Assembly: GCA_016718565.1 (NCBI GenBank)
Contig: JADKCZ010000002.1
Coordinates: 372,001 to 436,000 of the forward strand
Origin: Anaeromyxobacter sp.
GTDB taxonomy: Bacteria > Myxococcota > Myxococcia > Myxococcales > Anaeromyxobacteraceae
Direction: 5' to 3'
Length of the DNA: 64,000 bases
Below are positions 33,858-42,682 of this stretch, in pieces. Position 1 is the first letter of the stretch; every line of letters starts with the position of its first letter. The notes under the pieces were generated by a model. It was not told the origin of the DNA, searched no databases, and saw only the letters and a list, made by a program, of their open reading frames with translations. Both the position numbers and the translations under genes were made by a program.

Positions 33858-35846
33858 CTAGCCCGGCGAGGTGCCGGCCAGGTAGGTGTAGCCGCGCATC
33901 ACCTCGTCGTAGAAGTCGGAGAGGTAGACCCCGTCCTTGGGGCGCAGCGCCCCGTCCTTCATGCGCTGGTCGAGGGCGCTCTTGACCCGCCGGCACAGGT
34001 CGGAGGGCTCGTACTGCACCCGCGACAGCACCTGCTGGACGGTGTCCCCGGGGATGTACTCCTCGATGTAGAAGTCCTCCGGGTCCTCGTCGTCGGCGAA
34101 GACGTGGATCTCGTTCACCCGGCCGAAGAGGTTGTGCATGTCGGCCAGGATGTCCTGGTAGGCGCCGGTCAGGAACATGCCCAGGTAGTAGGGCTCGCCG
34201 GGCCGCAGCGCGTGCAGGGAGAGCGTCTCGTCGACCCCGTCGCCCTCGATGAAGCGGTCGATCTTGCCGTCCGAGTCGCAGGTCACGTCCACGATGGTGC
34301 AGTCCTTGGTGGGCGCCTCGGCCATGCGGTGCAGCGGCACGATGGGGAAGAGCTGGTCGAAGGCCCAGTGGTCGGGGGCGCTCTGGAAGAGCGAGAAGTT
34401 GGCCAGGTACTGATCGGCGATCTTGTCGCCCAGGTCCTTGGTCTCGCGGGGCAGCCGCTTCTTGCCGCGGTTCAGGTCGGCGATGCCGCGGGCCAGCTTC
34501 CAGAAGAGGCTCTCCACCACGGCGCGCTCCTCCAGGCCGAGCGAGCCCAGCTTGAACATCTGCAGGGCCTCCTCCTTCTTGGCGGCGGCGTCGTGGTAGG
34601 CCTCGGCGCGGTTGCGCGGCGTCATGGAGGCCACGATCTCGCGCATCTCGCGGACCACCGAGGGCTCGTTGGGCTGCGGCACCGAGGCCGCCGCGATCTC
34701 CTCGGCCGAGCCGATCTCGATGTGGCCGAAGACGTTCATGATGATGCAGGAGTGGTGCGCCGCCACCGCCCGGCCCGACTCCGAGACGATGTGCGGCTCG
34801 GGCACGCCCTCGCTGGTGCAGACCCGCTGCAGGCTGTAGACGACGTCCTCGACGTACTCCTCCAGGGAGTAGTTGAGCGAGGAGGCGTAGCCGCTGGAGC
34901 GGGTGCCCACGTAGTCCACCCCCAGGCCGCCGCCCACGTCGAAGTACTCGATGGGCAGCCCCATCTTGCGCAGCTTGGCGTACACCCGGGCGCCCTCGTT
35001 GACGGCGTCCTTGATGACCCGGATCTCGGTGAGCTGGCTGCCGGCGTGGAAGTGCAGCAGCTTGGCGCAGTGCTCCTTGCCCTGCGCCTTGAGCAGCTTC
35101 ACCGCGTGGATCAGCTCCGGGATGGTCAGCCCGAACTTGGCGAAGTCGCCGGAGGAGCCCTCCCACTTCCCGGTGCCGCGGGTGGTCAGCTTGGAGCGCA
35201 GGCCGATCATGGGCTCGACCTGCATCTCGTCGGCCAGCCGGAGCAGCATGGGCAGCTCGGAGAGCTTCTCGATGACCACGATCACCTTGCGCCCCAGCTT
35301 GCGCCCCAGCAGCGCCAGGCGCAGGAACTCCTCGTCCTTGTAGCCGTTGCAGATGGTGAGGGCCTCGGGGTCGGTGTTCATGCCCAGCACCAGCAGCAGC
35401 TCACCCTTGGAGCCGGCCTCCAGCCCGTAGTGGTAGGGGGCCCCGGCGTCGACGATCTCGTCGACCACCTCGCGCATCTGGTTGACCTTGACCGGGTAGA
35501 CGCCGAAGTAGCGCCCGCCGTAGTCGTTGTCGGCGATGGCCTTCTTGAACCCCTCGTTGATCTGCTTGACCCGGGCGCGCAGCACGTCCTGGAAGCGCAC
35601 CACGCAGGGGAAGCCGATCTTCCGCTCGATCAGGTCCTCCACCACGTCCATCATGTCGATGACCGGGCCGGGCTGGCCGTGGGGGTGGACCACCACGTGC
35701 CCCTTGTCGTTCACCGAGAAGTACCCGGCCCCCCACCCGGCGATGTTGTAGTACTGCGTGGCGCGCTCGATGGACCAGTCGGACGGGGCCATGGCCGTGG
35801 TGGCGTCGCTGCGGGGCTCGGGCATGATCATCGGTGCCCCGGTCAT
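33858..35846 (-). CDS. speA: Biosynthetic arginine decarboxylase
   Basis: A roughly 662-residue SpeA-type PLP enzyme (fold III, alanine racemase-like) converting arginine to agmatine in polyamine synthesis. Key segments are the PLP lysine in YFGVYPVKVNQMREVVD, HFHAGSQLTEIR, DVGGGLGVDYVGTRS and the catalytic Cys in VTCDSDGKIDRF. Length fits the E. coli enzyme (658). The start at 35846 is one of several close Met codons (35831 and 35825 also fit); none has a good ribosome site. It diverges from the ABC exporter gene with only 20 bp between starts. Confidence 0.88.
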   Translation of the reverse strand: MTGAPMIMPEPRSDATTAMAPSDWSIERATQYYNIAGWGAGYFSVNDKGHVVVHPHGQPGPVIDMMDVVEDLIERKIGFPCVVRFQDVLRARVKQINEGFKKAIADNDYGGRYFGVYPVKVNQMREVVDEIVDAGAPYHYGLEAGSKGELLLVLGMNTDPEALTICNGYKDEEFLRLALLGRKLGRKVIVVIEKLSELPMLLRLADEMQVEPMIGLRSKLTTRGTGKWEGSSGDFAKFGLTIPELIHAVKLLKAQGKEHCAKLLHFHAGSQLTEIRVIKDAVNEGARVYAKLRKMGLPIEYFDVGGGLGVDYVGTRSSGYASSLNYSLEEYVEDVVYSLQRVCTSEGVPEPHIVSESGRAVAAHHSCIIMNVFGHIEIGSAEEIAAASVPQPNEPSVVREMREIVASMTPRNRAEAYHDAAAKKEEALQMFKLGSLGLEERAVVESLFWKLARGIADLNRGKKRLPRETKDLGDKIADQYLANFSLFQSAPDHWAFDQLFPIVPLHRMAEAPTKDCTIVDVTCDSDGKIDRFIEGDGVDETLSLHALRPGEPYYLGMFLTGAYQDILADMHNLFGRVNEIHVFADDEDPEDFYIEEYIPGDTVQQVLSRVQYEPSDLCRRVKSALDQRMKDGALRPKDGVYLSDFYDEVMRGYTYLAGTSPG

Positions 35847-35866
35847 TACAGGAGAGCGGTCCAAAA

Positions 35867-37714
35867 ATGAAGCCCGCCGCCGCCCCATCCGTCGAGCGCC
35901 CCGGCCGCCTGGCCTCCCTGCGCTCCACCTTCCGCGAGGTGCCCGGCACGCTGCGGCTGGTCTGGGCGGCCGACCGGGCCGGGGCCCTGCAGCTCCTGGC
36001 CCTGACCGCCGGGCTGGCCCTGCTGCCCGCCGCGGTGGCCTGGGTGGGCAAGCTCATCGTGGACGGCGTGGTGGCCTCGGCCGGCGGCGCGGCGGCGGCC
36101 CGGGAGCGGGTGCTGGCCCTGGTGGGGCTGGAGCTGGCGCTCATGGCCGCCCAGCTCCTGCTGCTGCGCCTGGCCGGCCTGCGGCGCGACCTGCTGCGCG
36201 CCAGCCTGGGCAACCTGCTCAACGAGCGCATCCTGGAGAAGGCGCTCACCCTGGAGCTGCGCCACTTCGAGGACAGCGAGACCTACGACAAGATGCAGAA
36301 CGCCCGGCGGGAGGCCGCCTCCCGGCCGCTCTCGCTGGCGCTCCAGCTGGTGGCCATCGGGCAGAACACGGTCACCCTGGCCGCCCTGTCGGGCCTGCTG
36401 TGGCGCCTCTCCCCGGCCTCGGTGGCAGTGGTGGTGGCGGCCTCCATCCCGGCCTTCCTGGCCGAGGCGCGCCTGGCCGGCGAGGCCTTCAAGCTCTACT
36501 CCTGGCGGGCCCCCGAGGGGCGCCGGCTCAACTACCTCGAGTGGATCCTGACGCGCGACGTGCACGTCAAGGAGGTCAAGCTCTTCGGGCTCGGGCCGCT
36601 GGTGCTGGCCCGCTACCGCGCCCTCTTCCAGAAGTTCTTCGCCGAGGACCGCCGCCTGGCGCTGCGCCGCTTCGCCGCCGGCACCGGCTTCGGCCTGCTC
36701 TCCCTGCTGGCCTTCTACGCCATGTACGCGCTCATGGCCGGGCGGGCCGCCGCCGCCGCCATCAGCCTGGGCGACCTGACGCTCTACATCGTGGTCTTCC
36801 GCCAGGGCCAGGGGGCCATCCAGGCGGTGCTGGCGGCGGTGGGCGGCATGTACGAGGACGCCCTCTTCATGCAGAACCTCTTCGCCTTCCTGGCCATCCC
36901 GGCCGGCGGCGAGCGCCCGCGCCGCACCCCGGCGGCCACCCTGCCCCGCGGCCCACCGCTCCCCCTCGAGCTCGACCACGTCTCCTTCCGCTACCCGGGG
37001 CGCGAGGCCTGGGTGCTGCGCGACGTCTCGCTCACCCTGGCGCCCGGCCAGACCCTCGGGCTGGTCGGGGAGAACGGCGCCGGCAAGTCCACCATCGTGA
37101 AGCTGCTGCTGCGGCTGCACGAGCCCACCGAGGGGGCCATCCGCTGGGGCGGCGTCGACCTGCGCGACCTGGAGCCGGCCGACCTGCGCTCCCGCATCGG
37201 CGCCGTCTTCCAGGACTACGTCCGCTACCAGTTCACGGCCGCCGAGAACATCGGCCTGGGCGAGCCCTCCCGCCTCGACGACCGGGCCCTGGTGGAGGCC
37301 GCGGCGGCCCGGGGCGGCGCCGCCGAGGTGGTGGCCGGGCTGCCGCAGGGCTACGACACGGTGCTGGGCGGCTGGTTCGAGCGGGGCCACGAGCTGTCGG
37401 CCGGGCAGTGGCAGAAGCTGGCCGTGGCGCGCGCCTTCATGCGCGAGGACGCGCAGCTGCTCATCCTGGACGAGCCCACCGCCTCGGTGGACGCCGAGGC
37501 CGAGCACGAGCTGTTCGAGCGCTTCCGCCAGCTCTCGGCGGGGCGGACCGCGCTGGTGATCTCGCACCGCTTCTCCACGGTGCGGCTGGCCGACCAGATC
37601 GCGGTGCTGCACGGCGGGCGGCTGGTGGAGCTGGGGAGCCACCGCGAGCTGGTGGCCCAGGACGGCCGCTACGCCCACCTCTTCCGGCTGCAGGCCCGCG
37701 GCTACCTCGACTAG
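35867..37714 (+). CDS. ABC exporter, half-transporter with fused ATPase
   Basis: A 615-residue protein. Six hydrophobic helices occupy residues about 40-320 (for example LQLLALTAGLALLPAAVAW, then LLSLLAFYAMYALMAG). The C-terminal ATPase has Walker A GENGAGKSTIVKLLLRL, the signature HELSAGQWQKLAVARAFM, Walker B LLILDEPTASVDA and H-loop ISHRF. A classic SGGQ is replaced by SAGQ. The family exports lipids, drugs or peptides; cargo unknown. GGAGAG lies 11 bp before the ATG. It is followed after 9 bp by a methyltransferase gene. Confidence 0.87.
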   Translation: MKPAAAPSVERPGRLASLRSTFREVPGTLRLVWAADRAGALQLLALTAGLALLPAAVAWVGKLIVDGVVASAGGAAAARERVLALVGLELALMAAQLLLLRLAGLRRDLLRASLGNLLNERILEKALTLELRHFEDSETYDKMQNARREAASRPLSLALQLVAIGQNTVTLAALSGLLWRLSPASVAVVVAASIPAFLAEARLAGEAFKLYSWRAPEGRRLNYLEWILTRDVHVKEVKLFGLGPLVLARYRALFQKFFAEDRRLALRRFAAGTGFGLLSLLAFYAMYALMAGRAAAAAISLGDLTLYIVVFRQGQGAIQAVLAAVGGMYEDALFMQNLFAFLAIPAGGERPRRTPAATLPRGPPLPLELDHVSFRYPGREAWVLRDVSLTLAPGQTLGLVGENGAGKSTIVKLLLRLHEPTEGAIRWGGVDLRDLEPADLRSRIGAVFQDYVRYQFTAAENIGLGEPSRLDDRALVEAAAARGGAAEVVAGLPQGYDTVLGGWFERGHELSAGQWQKLAVARAFMREDAQLLILDEPTASVDAEAEHELFERFRQLSAGRTALVISHRFSTVRLADQIAVLHGGRLVELGSHRELVAQDGRYAHLFRLQARGYLD

Positions 37715-37723
37715 GACCCCACC

Positions 37724-38326
37724 ATGCGCGGCCTCGAGCAGATCCCCTGGCTCTACGATCTCGGCCTGTGGCTGGCCGAGCGCGGCGGCTTCGGCCGCTG
37801 GCGCCGCTGGCTGCCGGGCGGCGCCGCCGGCCGCACCCTCGACCTCGGCACCGGCACCGGGCGCAACCTGCCCTGGCTGCCGCCCGGCCTGGCGGCGGTG
37901 GCGGTGGACCCCTGCCCCCAGAACCTGGCGGCGGCGCACCGGCGGGCCCCCGGGGTGGCGCTGGTGCGGGCCCGCGCCGAGGCGCTGCCCTTCAAGGGCG
38001 GCGCCTTCGACACCGTCCTCTCGGGGATGGTCCTCTGCTCGGTGGACGACCCGGCGGCCGGGCTGGCCGAGGTGCGCCGGGTGCTGGCTCCGGGCGGCGC
38101 CTTCCGCCTGCTGGAGCACGTGCGGGCCGAGGCGGCGCTGCCGGCCCGGCTGCAGGACCTGGTGCAGCCGGCCTGGACCCTGGTGGCGGGGGGCTGCCGG
38201 CCGAACCGCGACACCGAGCGGCTGGTGGCGGCGGCCGGGTTCGAGCTCGTGCCGGCCACGCGGGTGGCGCGCGGGAACTGGCGGAGGCTGGTGGTGCGCG
38301 CCGCGGCGGCCCGGCCGGCGCGCTGA
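37724..38326 (+). CDS. Class I SAM-dependent methyltransferase
   Basis: A 200-residue methyltransferase. The SAM site is LDLGTGTGRNLPWL and VDPCPQNLAAAH; the post-II motif is ALPFKGGAFDTVLSGMVLCS. The overall layout (VLAPGGAFRLLEHVR) is that of UbiE/Methyltransferase_11 enzymes. Substrate unknown. Close spacing to the ABC exporter suggests joint expression, perhaps modification of the exported compound, but that is inference. Confidence 0.8.
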   Translation: MRGLEQIPWLYDLGLWLAERGGFGRWRRWLPGGAAGRTLDLGTGTGRNLPWLPPGLAAVAVDPCPQNLAAAHRRAPGVALVRARAEALPFKGGAFDTVLSGMVLCSVDDPAAGLAEVRRVLAPGGAFRLLEHVRAEAALPARLQDLVQPAWTLVAGGCRPNRDTERLVAAAGFELVPATRVARGNWRRLVVRAAAARPAR

Positions 38327-38363
38327 GCGGCGCGGGAGCGGGCCAGCGCGGTGCAGCAGGGGT

Positions 38364-38624
38364 TCAGGTGCGGATGCGCTGCGGGCAGAGCGCCCCGGCC
38401 TCCACCAGCACCTCGGCGAACCAGTCGGACATGGCCCGCTCGCCGTACTCCAGCTCCAGCCGGAACAGCGCGTGGACCTCGTCGGCGTCGAAGCGCTTGG
38501 CCATCCACCGGTCGAAGACCGGCGCCAGCGGCTCGCGCGGGAGCCCCATGACCGGCGGCGGCGGGTCGCTCCGAATGAGGCGGACCAGCTTCTTGCGCAC
38601 CTCGGTGAGCGTCCTGTCGTTCAT
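38364..38624 (-). CDS. Small conserved-looking hypothetical protein
   Basis: An 86-residue acidic, helical protein (MNDRTLTEVRKKLVRLIRSD, then FRLELEYGERAMSDWFAEVL). No motif or family is recognised. It is on the opposite strand from its neighbours. The 176 bp between it and the barrel-protein gene at 38801 show no clear gene or hairpin. Confidence 0.45.
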   Translation of the reverse strand: MNDRTLTEVRKKLVRLIRSDPPPPVMGLPREPLAPVFDRWMAKRFDADEVHALFRLELEYGERAMSDWFAEVLVEAGALCPQRIRT

Positions 38625-38800
38625 GGCCCGGCCTCCCGGAGGCCCGGGGTGCAGCCCCCGGGCCTGGTGCAGCGGAGGGATCCCGAGCGGTTGCGGCGGG
38701 GGACGTCGACCCCTGGGGTTCCGGCGACCCGGCCTAGGGGCCTTCCTGGCACCCCCTCTTGTCAGTGCAGCGTGGGAGCCGGTCTGGGTGTAACTCTGAC

Positions 38801-40066
38801 ATGACGATGGCACGCGACCTGCGCCCCACCGCCTTCCTCCCGGCGTTCCTGGTGACCGCGGCGCTGGCCCTGCTCCTGGCCCCGCTCCCCGGGCTGGCGC
38901 AGTCCGCCGCGCCCACCTCGGAGCCCGACGACTGGCTCGACGAGGGGCACCAGGCGGTCTCCCGCGGCCTGCTCTGGCCGGTGGCCCGGCTCGATCGCTT
39001 CTTCTCCGACGAGCGCGAGGTGGACCTGCCGCGGGCCCGCTCCTTCGTGCGGTGGCGCAACAACCTCAAGCTCTACGACGACGGTGCGCACGCGTACACC
39101 ACCGACGTCCGGGCCGAGCTGCGCTTCCCAGGGCTCGACCGGCGCCTCGACCGGCTCGGCCTGGTCATCTCGGGCGGCACCACCGACGCCCTCGACCGGC
39201 TCCTGCCCGGCGACGCCTCGGCCGCCGACCCCACCGGGCGCGGCAGCGCCGGGCTGCGGCTCGACGTCCTGGACGATCTCTTCACCCAGACCGACCTGCG
39301 GGTCGGCCTCCTCTTCGGCCTGCCGGTGGGCTGGTTCACCCGGCTCCGCTTCCGCCACGTCCAGCCGCTCGGCGAGGTGCTGGTGGCGCGGCTGGCGCTC
39401 TCCGGCTTCTGGCAGACCAACACCGGCTGGGGCACGCGCCAGGACCTCGACCTGGAGCGACCGCTCAAGCCCTGGCTGCTGCTGCGGCTCGCCAACACCG
39501 CCACCCTCTCCGAGGTGACCCGCGGCTGGGAGTGGACCAGCGAGCTCTCCCTGCTGGCCACGGTCGGAGCGCGCAGCGCGGTCGGGCTGTCGGGCGCGGC
39601 CCTCGGCGCCAGCCGGCCGGGGCTGGTGCCCGGGCCGGTGCCGGGGACGCTCGTCGGGCCGGCCACCGCCTGGGTGGTCGAGACCTGGCGCGTCAGGGCC
39701 CGCCTGCGCCGCGACGTCTACCGCCGCTGGCTCTTCGTGGAGCTGGAGCCGGAGCTGGACTTCGTCCGCCCGCCCGGCGGCGGCCGCAACCGCATCCGCT
39801 CGGTGGTGCTGCGGCTGGAGGTGCAGTTCGACGCCTCCCCCCGGCGCCCCGGCCCGCGCCGCCCGCCCGCGGCTGGCCTGCCGGCCTCGCCGCTCGACGC
39901 CGCCAGGCCCTGGAGCCCCCCGCCGCTGGTCGGGCCGCAGCCGACCGCGCCGGCCGCGCCGCTGGCCCCGGCCGACCAGCCGCCGGCCACGCCACCCCAG
40001 GCCGACCCACCCCCGATCGACCCTCCCCCGGCCGCCACGCCGCCGCAGGGCGCCCCTGGAGGCTGA
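38801..40066 (+). CDS. Outer-membrane beta-barrel protein with Pro-rich tail
   Basis: A 421-residue protein with a signal peptide (FLVTAALALLLAPLPGLAQS). The middle has paired amphipathic strands (AYTTDVRAELRFPGLDRRL, FWQTNTGWGTRQDLDLERPL, YRRWLFVELEPELDFVRPP), consistent with an outer-membrane barrel. The last 80 residues are an extended Pro/Ala repeat tail. Function unknown. The start may be 38807, which lies 10 bp after a TAACTC box. Confidence 0.6.
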   Translation: MTMARDLRPTAFLPAFLVTAALALLLAPLPGLAQSAAPTSEPDDWLDEGHQAVSRGLLWPVARLDRFFSDEREVDLPRARSFVRWRNNLKLYDDGAHAYTTDVRAELRFPGLDRRLDRLGLVISGGTTDALDRLLPGDASAADPTGRGSAGLRLDVLDDLFTQTDLRVGLLFGLPVGWFTRLRFRHVQPLGEVLVARLALSGFWQTNTGWGTRQDLDLERPLKPWLLLRLANTATLSEVTRGWEWTSELSLLATVGARSAVGLSGAALGASRPGLVPGPVPGTLVGPATAWVVETWRVRARLRRDVYRRWLFVELEPELDFVRPPGGGRNRIRSVVLRLEVQFDASPRRPGPRRPPAAGLPASPLDAARPWSPPPLVGPQPTAPAAPLAPADQPPATPPQADPPPIDPPPAATPPQGAPGG

Positions 40067-40237
40067 ACCCTCGCCTGCGCCGAGGCGTCGCCGGCGGCCG
40101 GCGCCCGCCCCCGCACCCGCCTGCGCGGCCGCGCCGGCCCCTGAGCCTCCAGGCCCGAATGGGCATCCGGTTCGTTGCCGGGGGTGCCGCCCCATGCGAC
40201 CCTCGGTCCTCGATTCAGCGCTGGGGGGAGTGACGCC

Positions 40238-41335
40238 ATGGCCAAGAACAACCGGTTCCGCATCGCCATCAACACCGGGGGCGGTGACGCGCCCGGCCTG
40301 AACGCGGTCATCTACGCGGTCACCATGGCGGCCCACCAGCGCGGCTGGGAGGTCCACGGGATCCTGCAGGGGTACGCCGGGCTCTTCGACACCAGCAAGA
40401 TCGTCCAGCTCACCCCGGAGAAGGTGGCCGGCATCCTCGACCACGGCGGCACCATCCTGGGCACCACCAACAAGGGGGATCCGTTCCACCGCCCCCACGA
40501 GCGCGGCGACGGCACGGTGGAGTACCGCGACGAGTCGGACAAGGTGGTCGAGAACTTCAAGCGGCTGGGCTTCGACGTGCTGGTGGCCCTGGGCGGCGAC
40601 GGCTCGCTCGGGCTGGCGCACCGCCTCTCCGAGAAGGGGCTGCAGTTCATCGGGGTGCCCAAGACCATCGACAACGACCTGGTCAAGACCCAGCAGACCT
40701 TCGGCTTCGACACCGCGGTGACCACCGCCACCGAGTGCATCGACAAGCTCCACTCCACCGCCGCGGCGCACGAGCGGGTCATGGTGGTGGAGGTGATGGG
40801 CCGCTACGCCGGCTGGATCGCGCTGCACAGCGGCCTCTCGGGCGACGCCGACGTCATCCTCATCCCGGAGATCCCCTTCGCCATCGACAGGGTCTGCGAC
40901 CGGATCATGGAGAACGAGACCGGCAAGCGCTACGCCATCGTGGTGGTGGCCGAGGGCGCCAAGGTGGCCGGCGGCGGGCTGGTCACCAGGGAGAACGCCG
41001 ACGTGGGGCGCCAGGAGGTCATGCTGGGCGGCATCGCCGAGTGGGTGGCCAAGGAGATCCACAAGCGCACCGGCAAGGAGACCCGCTCGCTGGTGCTGGG
41101 CCACCTGCAGCGCGGCGGCTCCCCCACCACCTGGGACCGGCTCCTGTCGCTGCGCTTCGGCGCGGCGGCGGTGCGCTTCGTGGCCGAGGGCAAGCGCAAC
41201 GTCATGGTGGCCTGGCAGCCGCCGGAGATGAGGGCCATCCCGGTCACCGAGGTGATCGGCCAGTCGAAGCTGGTGCCGGTGGACTCCGACACCATCCACA
41301 CCTGCCGCGACCTGGGCATCTCGCTGGGGGACTGA
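40238..41335 (+). CDS. pfkA: 6-phosphofructokinase, group III type
   Basis: A 365-residue phosphofructokinase catalysing the committed step of glycolysis. The phosphate-donor site is GGGDAPGLNAVIYAVT and the donor-specificity loop reads LGGDGSLGLAH, with Gly where pyrophosphate-dependent enzymes have Asp. The next motif, PKTIDNDL, has Lys where E. coli PFK has Gly. This Gly/Lys pair is the pattern of ATP-dependent members of the mixed group III. Substrate motifs MGRYAGWIALH and LGHLQRGGSPTTWDRL are intact. GGGGGAG precedes the ATG. It ends 7 bp from the convergent RluD-type gene. Confidence 0.88.
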   Translation: MAKNNRFRIAINTGGGDAPGLNAVIYAVTMAAHQRGWEVHGILQGYAGLFDTSKIVQLTPEKVAGILDHGGTILGTTNKGDPFHRPHERGDGTVEYRDESDKVVENFKRLGFDVLVALGGDGSLGLAHRLSEKGLQFIGVPKTIDNDLVKTQQTFGFDTAVTTATECIDKLHSTAAAHERVMVVEVMGRYAGWIALHSGLSGDADVILIPEIPFAIDRVCDRIMENETGKRYAIVVVAEGAKVAGGGLVTRENADVGRQEVMLGGIAEWVAKEIHKRTGKETRSLVLGHLQRGGSPTTWDRLLSLRFGAAAVRFVAEGKRNVMVAWQPPEMRAIPVTEVIGQSKLVPVDSDTIHTCRDLGISLGD

Positions 41336-41342
41336 GGCCGCC

Positions 41343-42248
41343 TCAGCGCGGCGGGGCCGGCCCGCCCAGGGCGGCCCGCAGCACGGCCAGCGCCGCCTCG
41401 AGATCGGCCGGCACCGGCGCCACCAGGCGCAGCCGCCGGCCGGTGCGCGGGTGGTCGAAGGCCAGCTTCCAGGCGTGCAGCGCCTGGCGGCCCACCGCCG
41501 CCGCCGCCACCTTCAGCGGGTCGCCCACCGCCAGGCGCGCCTCGCGGCGCCGGCCGGCGTAGGTGGCGTCGGCCAGCAGCGGGTGGCCGGCCTCGGTGAG
41601 GTGCACCCGGATCTGGTGGGTCCGGCCGGTCTCCAGCGCCACCTCCAGCAGCGCCGCCCGGTCGCCGAACCGCTCCAGCACCCGCCAGCCCGTCACCGCC
41701 CGCCGGGCGTGCTGGCCGCGCGAGGTGAAGCGGGTCCGGTCGGCCGGGTGGCGCCCGTACATGGTGTCGAGCCGCCCGGTCTCCGGCGGGGCGCCGTGCA
41801 CCAGCGCCAGGTAGGTCTTCTCCACGGCGCGCGCCTTGAAGGCCGCCTGCAGGGTGGCCAGCGCCGCCTCGGTCTTGGCGATCAGCAGGCAGCCGCTGGT
41901 GTCCTTGTCGAGCCGGTGCACCAGGCCGGTGCGGGCGCCGGCGGCGGCGCCCCCCAGGTGGTGCAGCACCGCGTTCACCACCGTGCCCGAGGGCGCGCCG
42001 CGCGCCGGGTGGACCACCATGCCCGGCGCCTTGTCGAGCACCAGCAGGTCGCGATCCTCGTGCAGCACCGCGAGCGGCAGGTCCTCGGCCACCAGGTCCG
42101 AGGGGGGCGGCGGGGCCAGCGCGATGGTGAGCCGCTCGCCGCCGCGGAGCTTCAGCGAGGCCTTGGCCGGACGGCCGTCCACCAGCGCCTGCCCCTCGTC
42201 GAGCAGCCGCTGGAGGCGGGCCCGGGTCAGGTCGGGCCAGCAGCGCAC
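41343..42248 (-). CDS. rluD: RluD-type 23S rRNA pseudouridine synthase
   Basis: A roughly 301-residue synthase. The S4-like RNA-binding segment near the N-terminus includes RARLQRLLDEGQALVDGRPA, and the catalytic Asp is in TGLVHRLDKDTSGCLLIAKT. RTHQIRVHLTEAGHPLLADA follows. RluD modifies uridines of the 23S helix 69. The GTG at 42248 is only a minimal start: S4 homology (GLRLDLALV) continues upstream in frame to about 42320 without ATG, GTG or TTG, so an upstream CTG may be the real start. Confidence 0.8.
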   Translation of the reverse strand: MRCWPDLTRARLQRLLDEGQALVDGRPAKASLKLRGGERLTIALAPPPPSDLVAEDLPLAVLHEDRDLLVLDKAPGMVVHPARGAPSGTVVNAVLHHLGGAAAGARTGLVHRLDKDTSGCLLIAKTEAALATLQAAFKARAVEKTYLALVHGAPPETGRLDTMYGRHPADRTRFTSRGQHARRAVTGWRVLERFGDRAALLEVALETGRTHQIRVHLTEAGHPLLADATYAGRRREARLAVGDPLKVAAAAVGRQALHAWKLAFDHPRTGRRLRLVAPVPADLEAALAVLRAALGGPAPPR

Positions 42249-42325
42249 CAGCGCCAGGTCCAGCCGGAGGCCCGCCAGCTCGGGACCAGCCTCGAGGGCG
42301 CGCCGCTCGGGCGCGGGGTCGGGGC

Positions 42326-42592
42326 CTACCAGATGCGCGACCGGACGCGACCCTTCGACTTCAGGATCACGTCGACGATGGCGCGGTCGAAGTAGTTGGT
42401 GCGGGCGAAGAGCGCGGGATCGACGCGGGCGCGGTAGTGCTCGCGCCCCTCCTCCAGCTCGGCGCGGAGCGCGTCGAAGAAGCTGTCCTGTTCGATGCTC
42501 TTGACGATCTTCTGCTCGTTGTAGAGCGAGATGTCGGAGCAGATGGCCCGCGCCAGCCGCATCGCCTGGTCGGGGGCCTCGATGAGCGCCAT
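42326..42592 (-). CDS. Small hypothetical protein
   Basis: An 88-residue protein of mixed charge (DQAMRLARAICSDISLYNEQ, then FFDALRAELEEGREHYRARV) that I recognise only as resembling conserved deltaproteobacterial hypotheticals. It ends adjacent to the RluD-type gene, perhaps in one operon. The start at 42592 is preferred over an in-frame upstream Met, because the intervening residues look like non-coding DNA. Confidence 0.5.
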   Translation of the reverse strand: MALIEAPDQAMRLARAICSDISLYNEQKIVKSIEQDSFFDALRAELEEGREHYRARVDPALFARTNYFDRAIVDVILKSKGRVRSRIW

Positions 42593-42682
42593 CCCGGAAT
42601 GGTACGGGACGCCCGCGGCCGGGTCAACGAAGCGAAGCGTCTCCACGGCCGATGGGCGCGGCGATCCGCCGGGCCCGCCCGC

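Noticed and set aside
33312..35870. An 852-codon plus-strand frame opposite speA
   Set aside because: Antisense shadow of speA with leucine/valine/glycine-rich, domain-free sequence.
35758..38793. A 1,011-codon plus-strand frame over the ABC exporter
   Set aside because: Alternate frame of the exporter and methyltransferase genes; low complexity.
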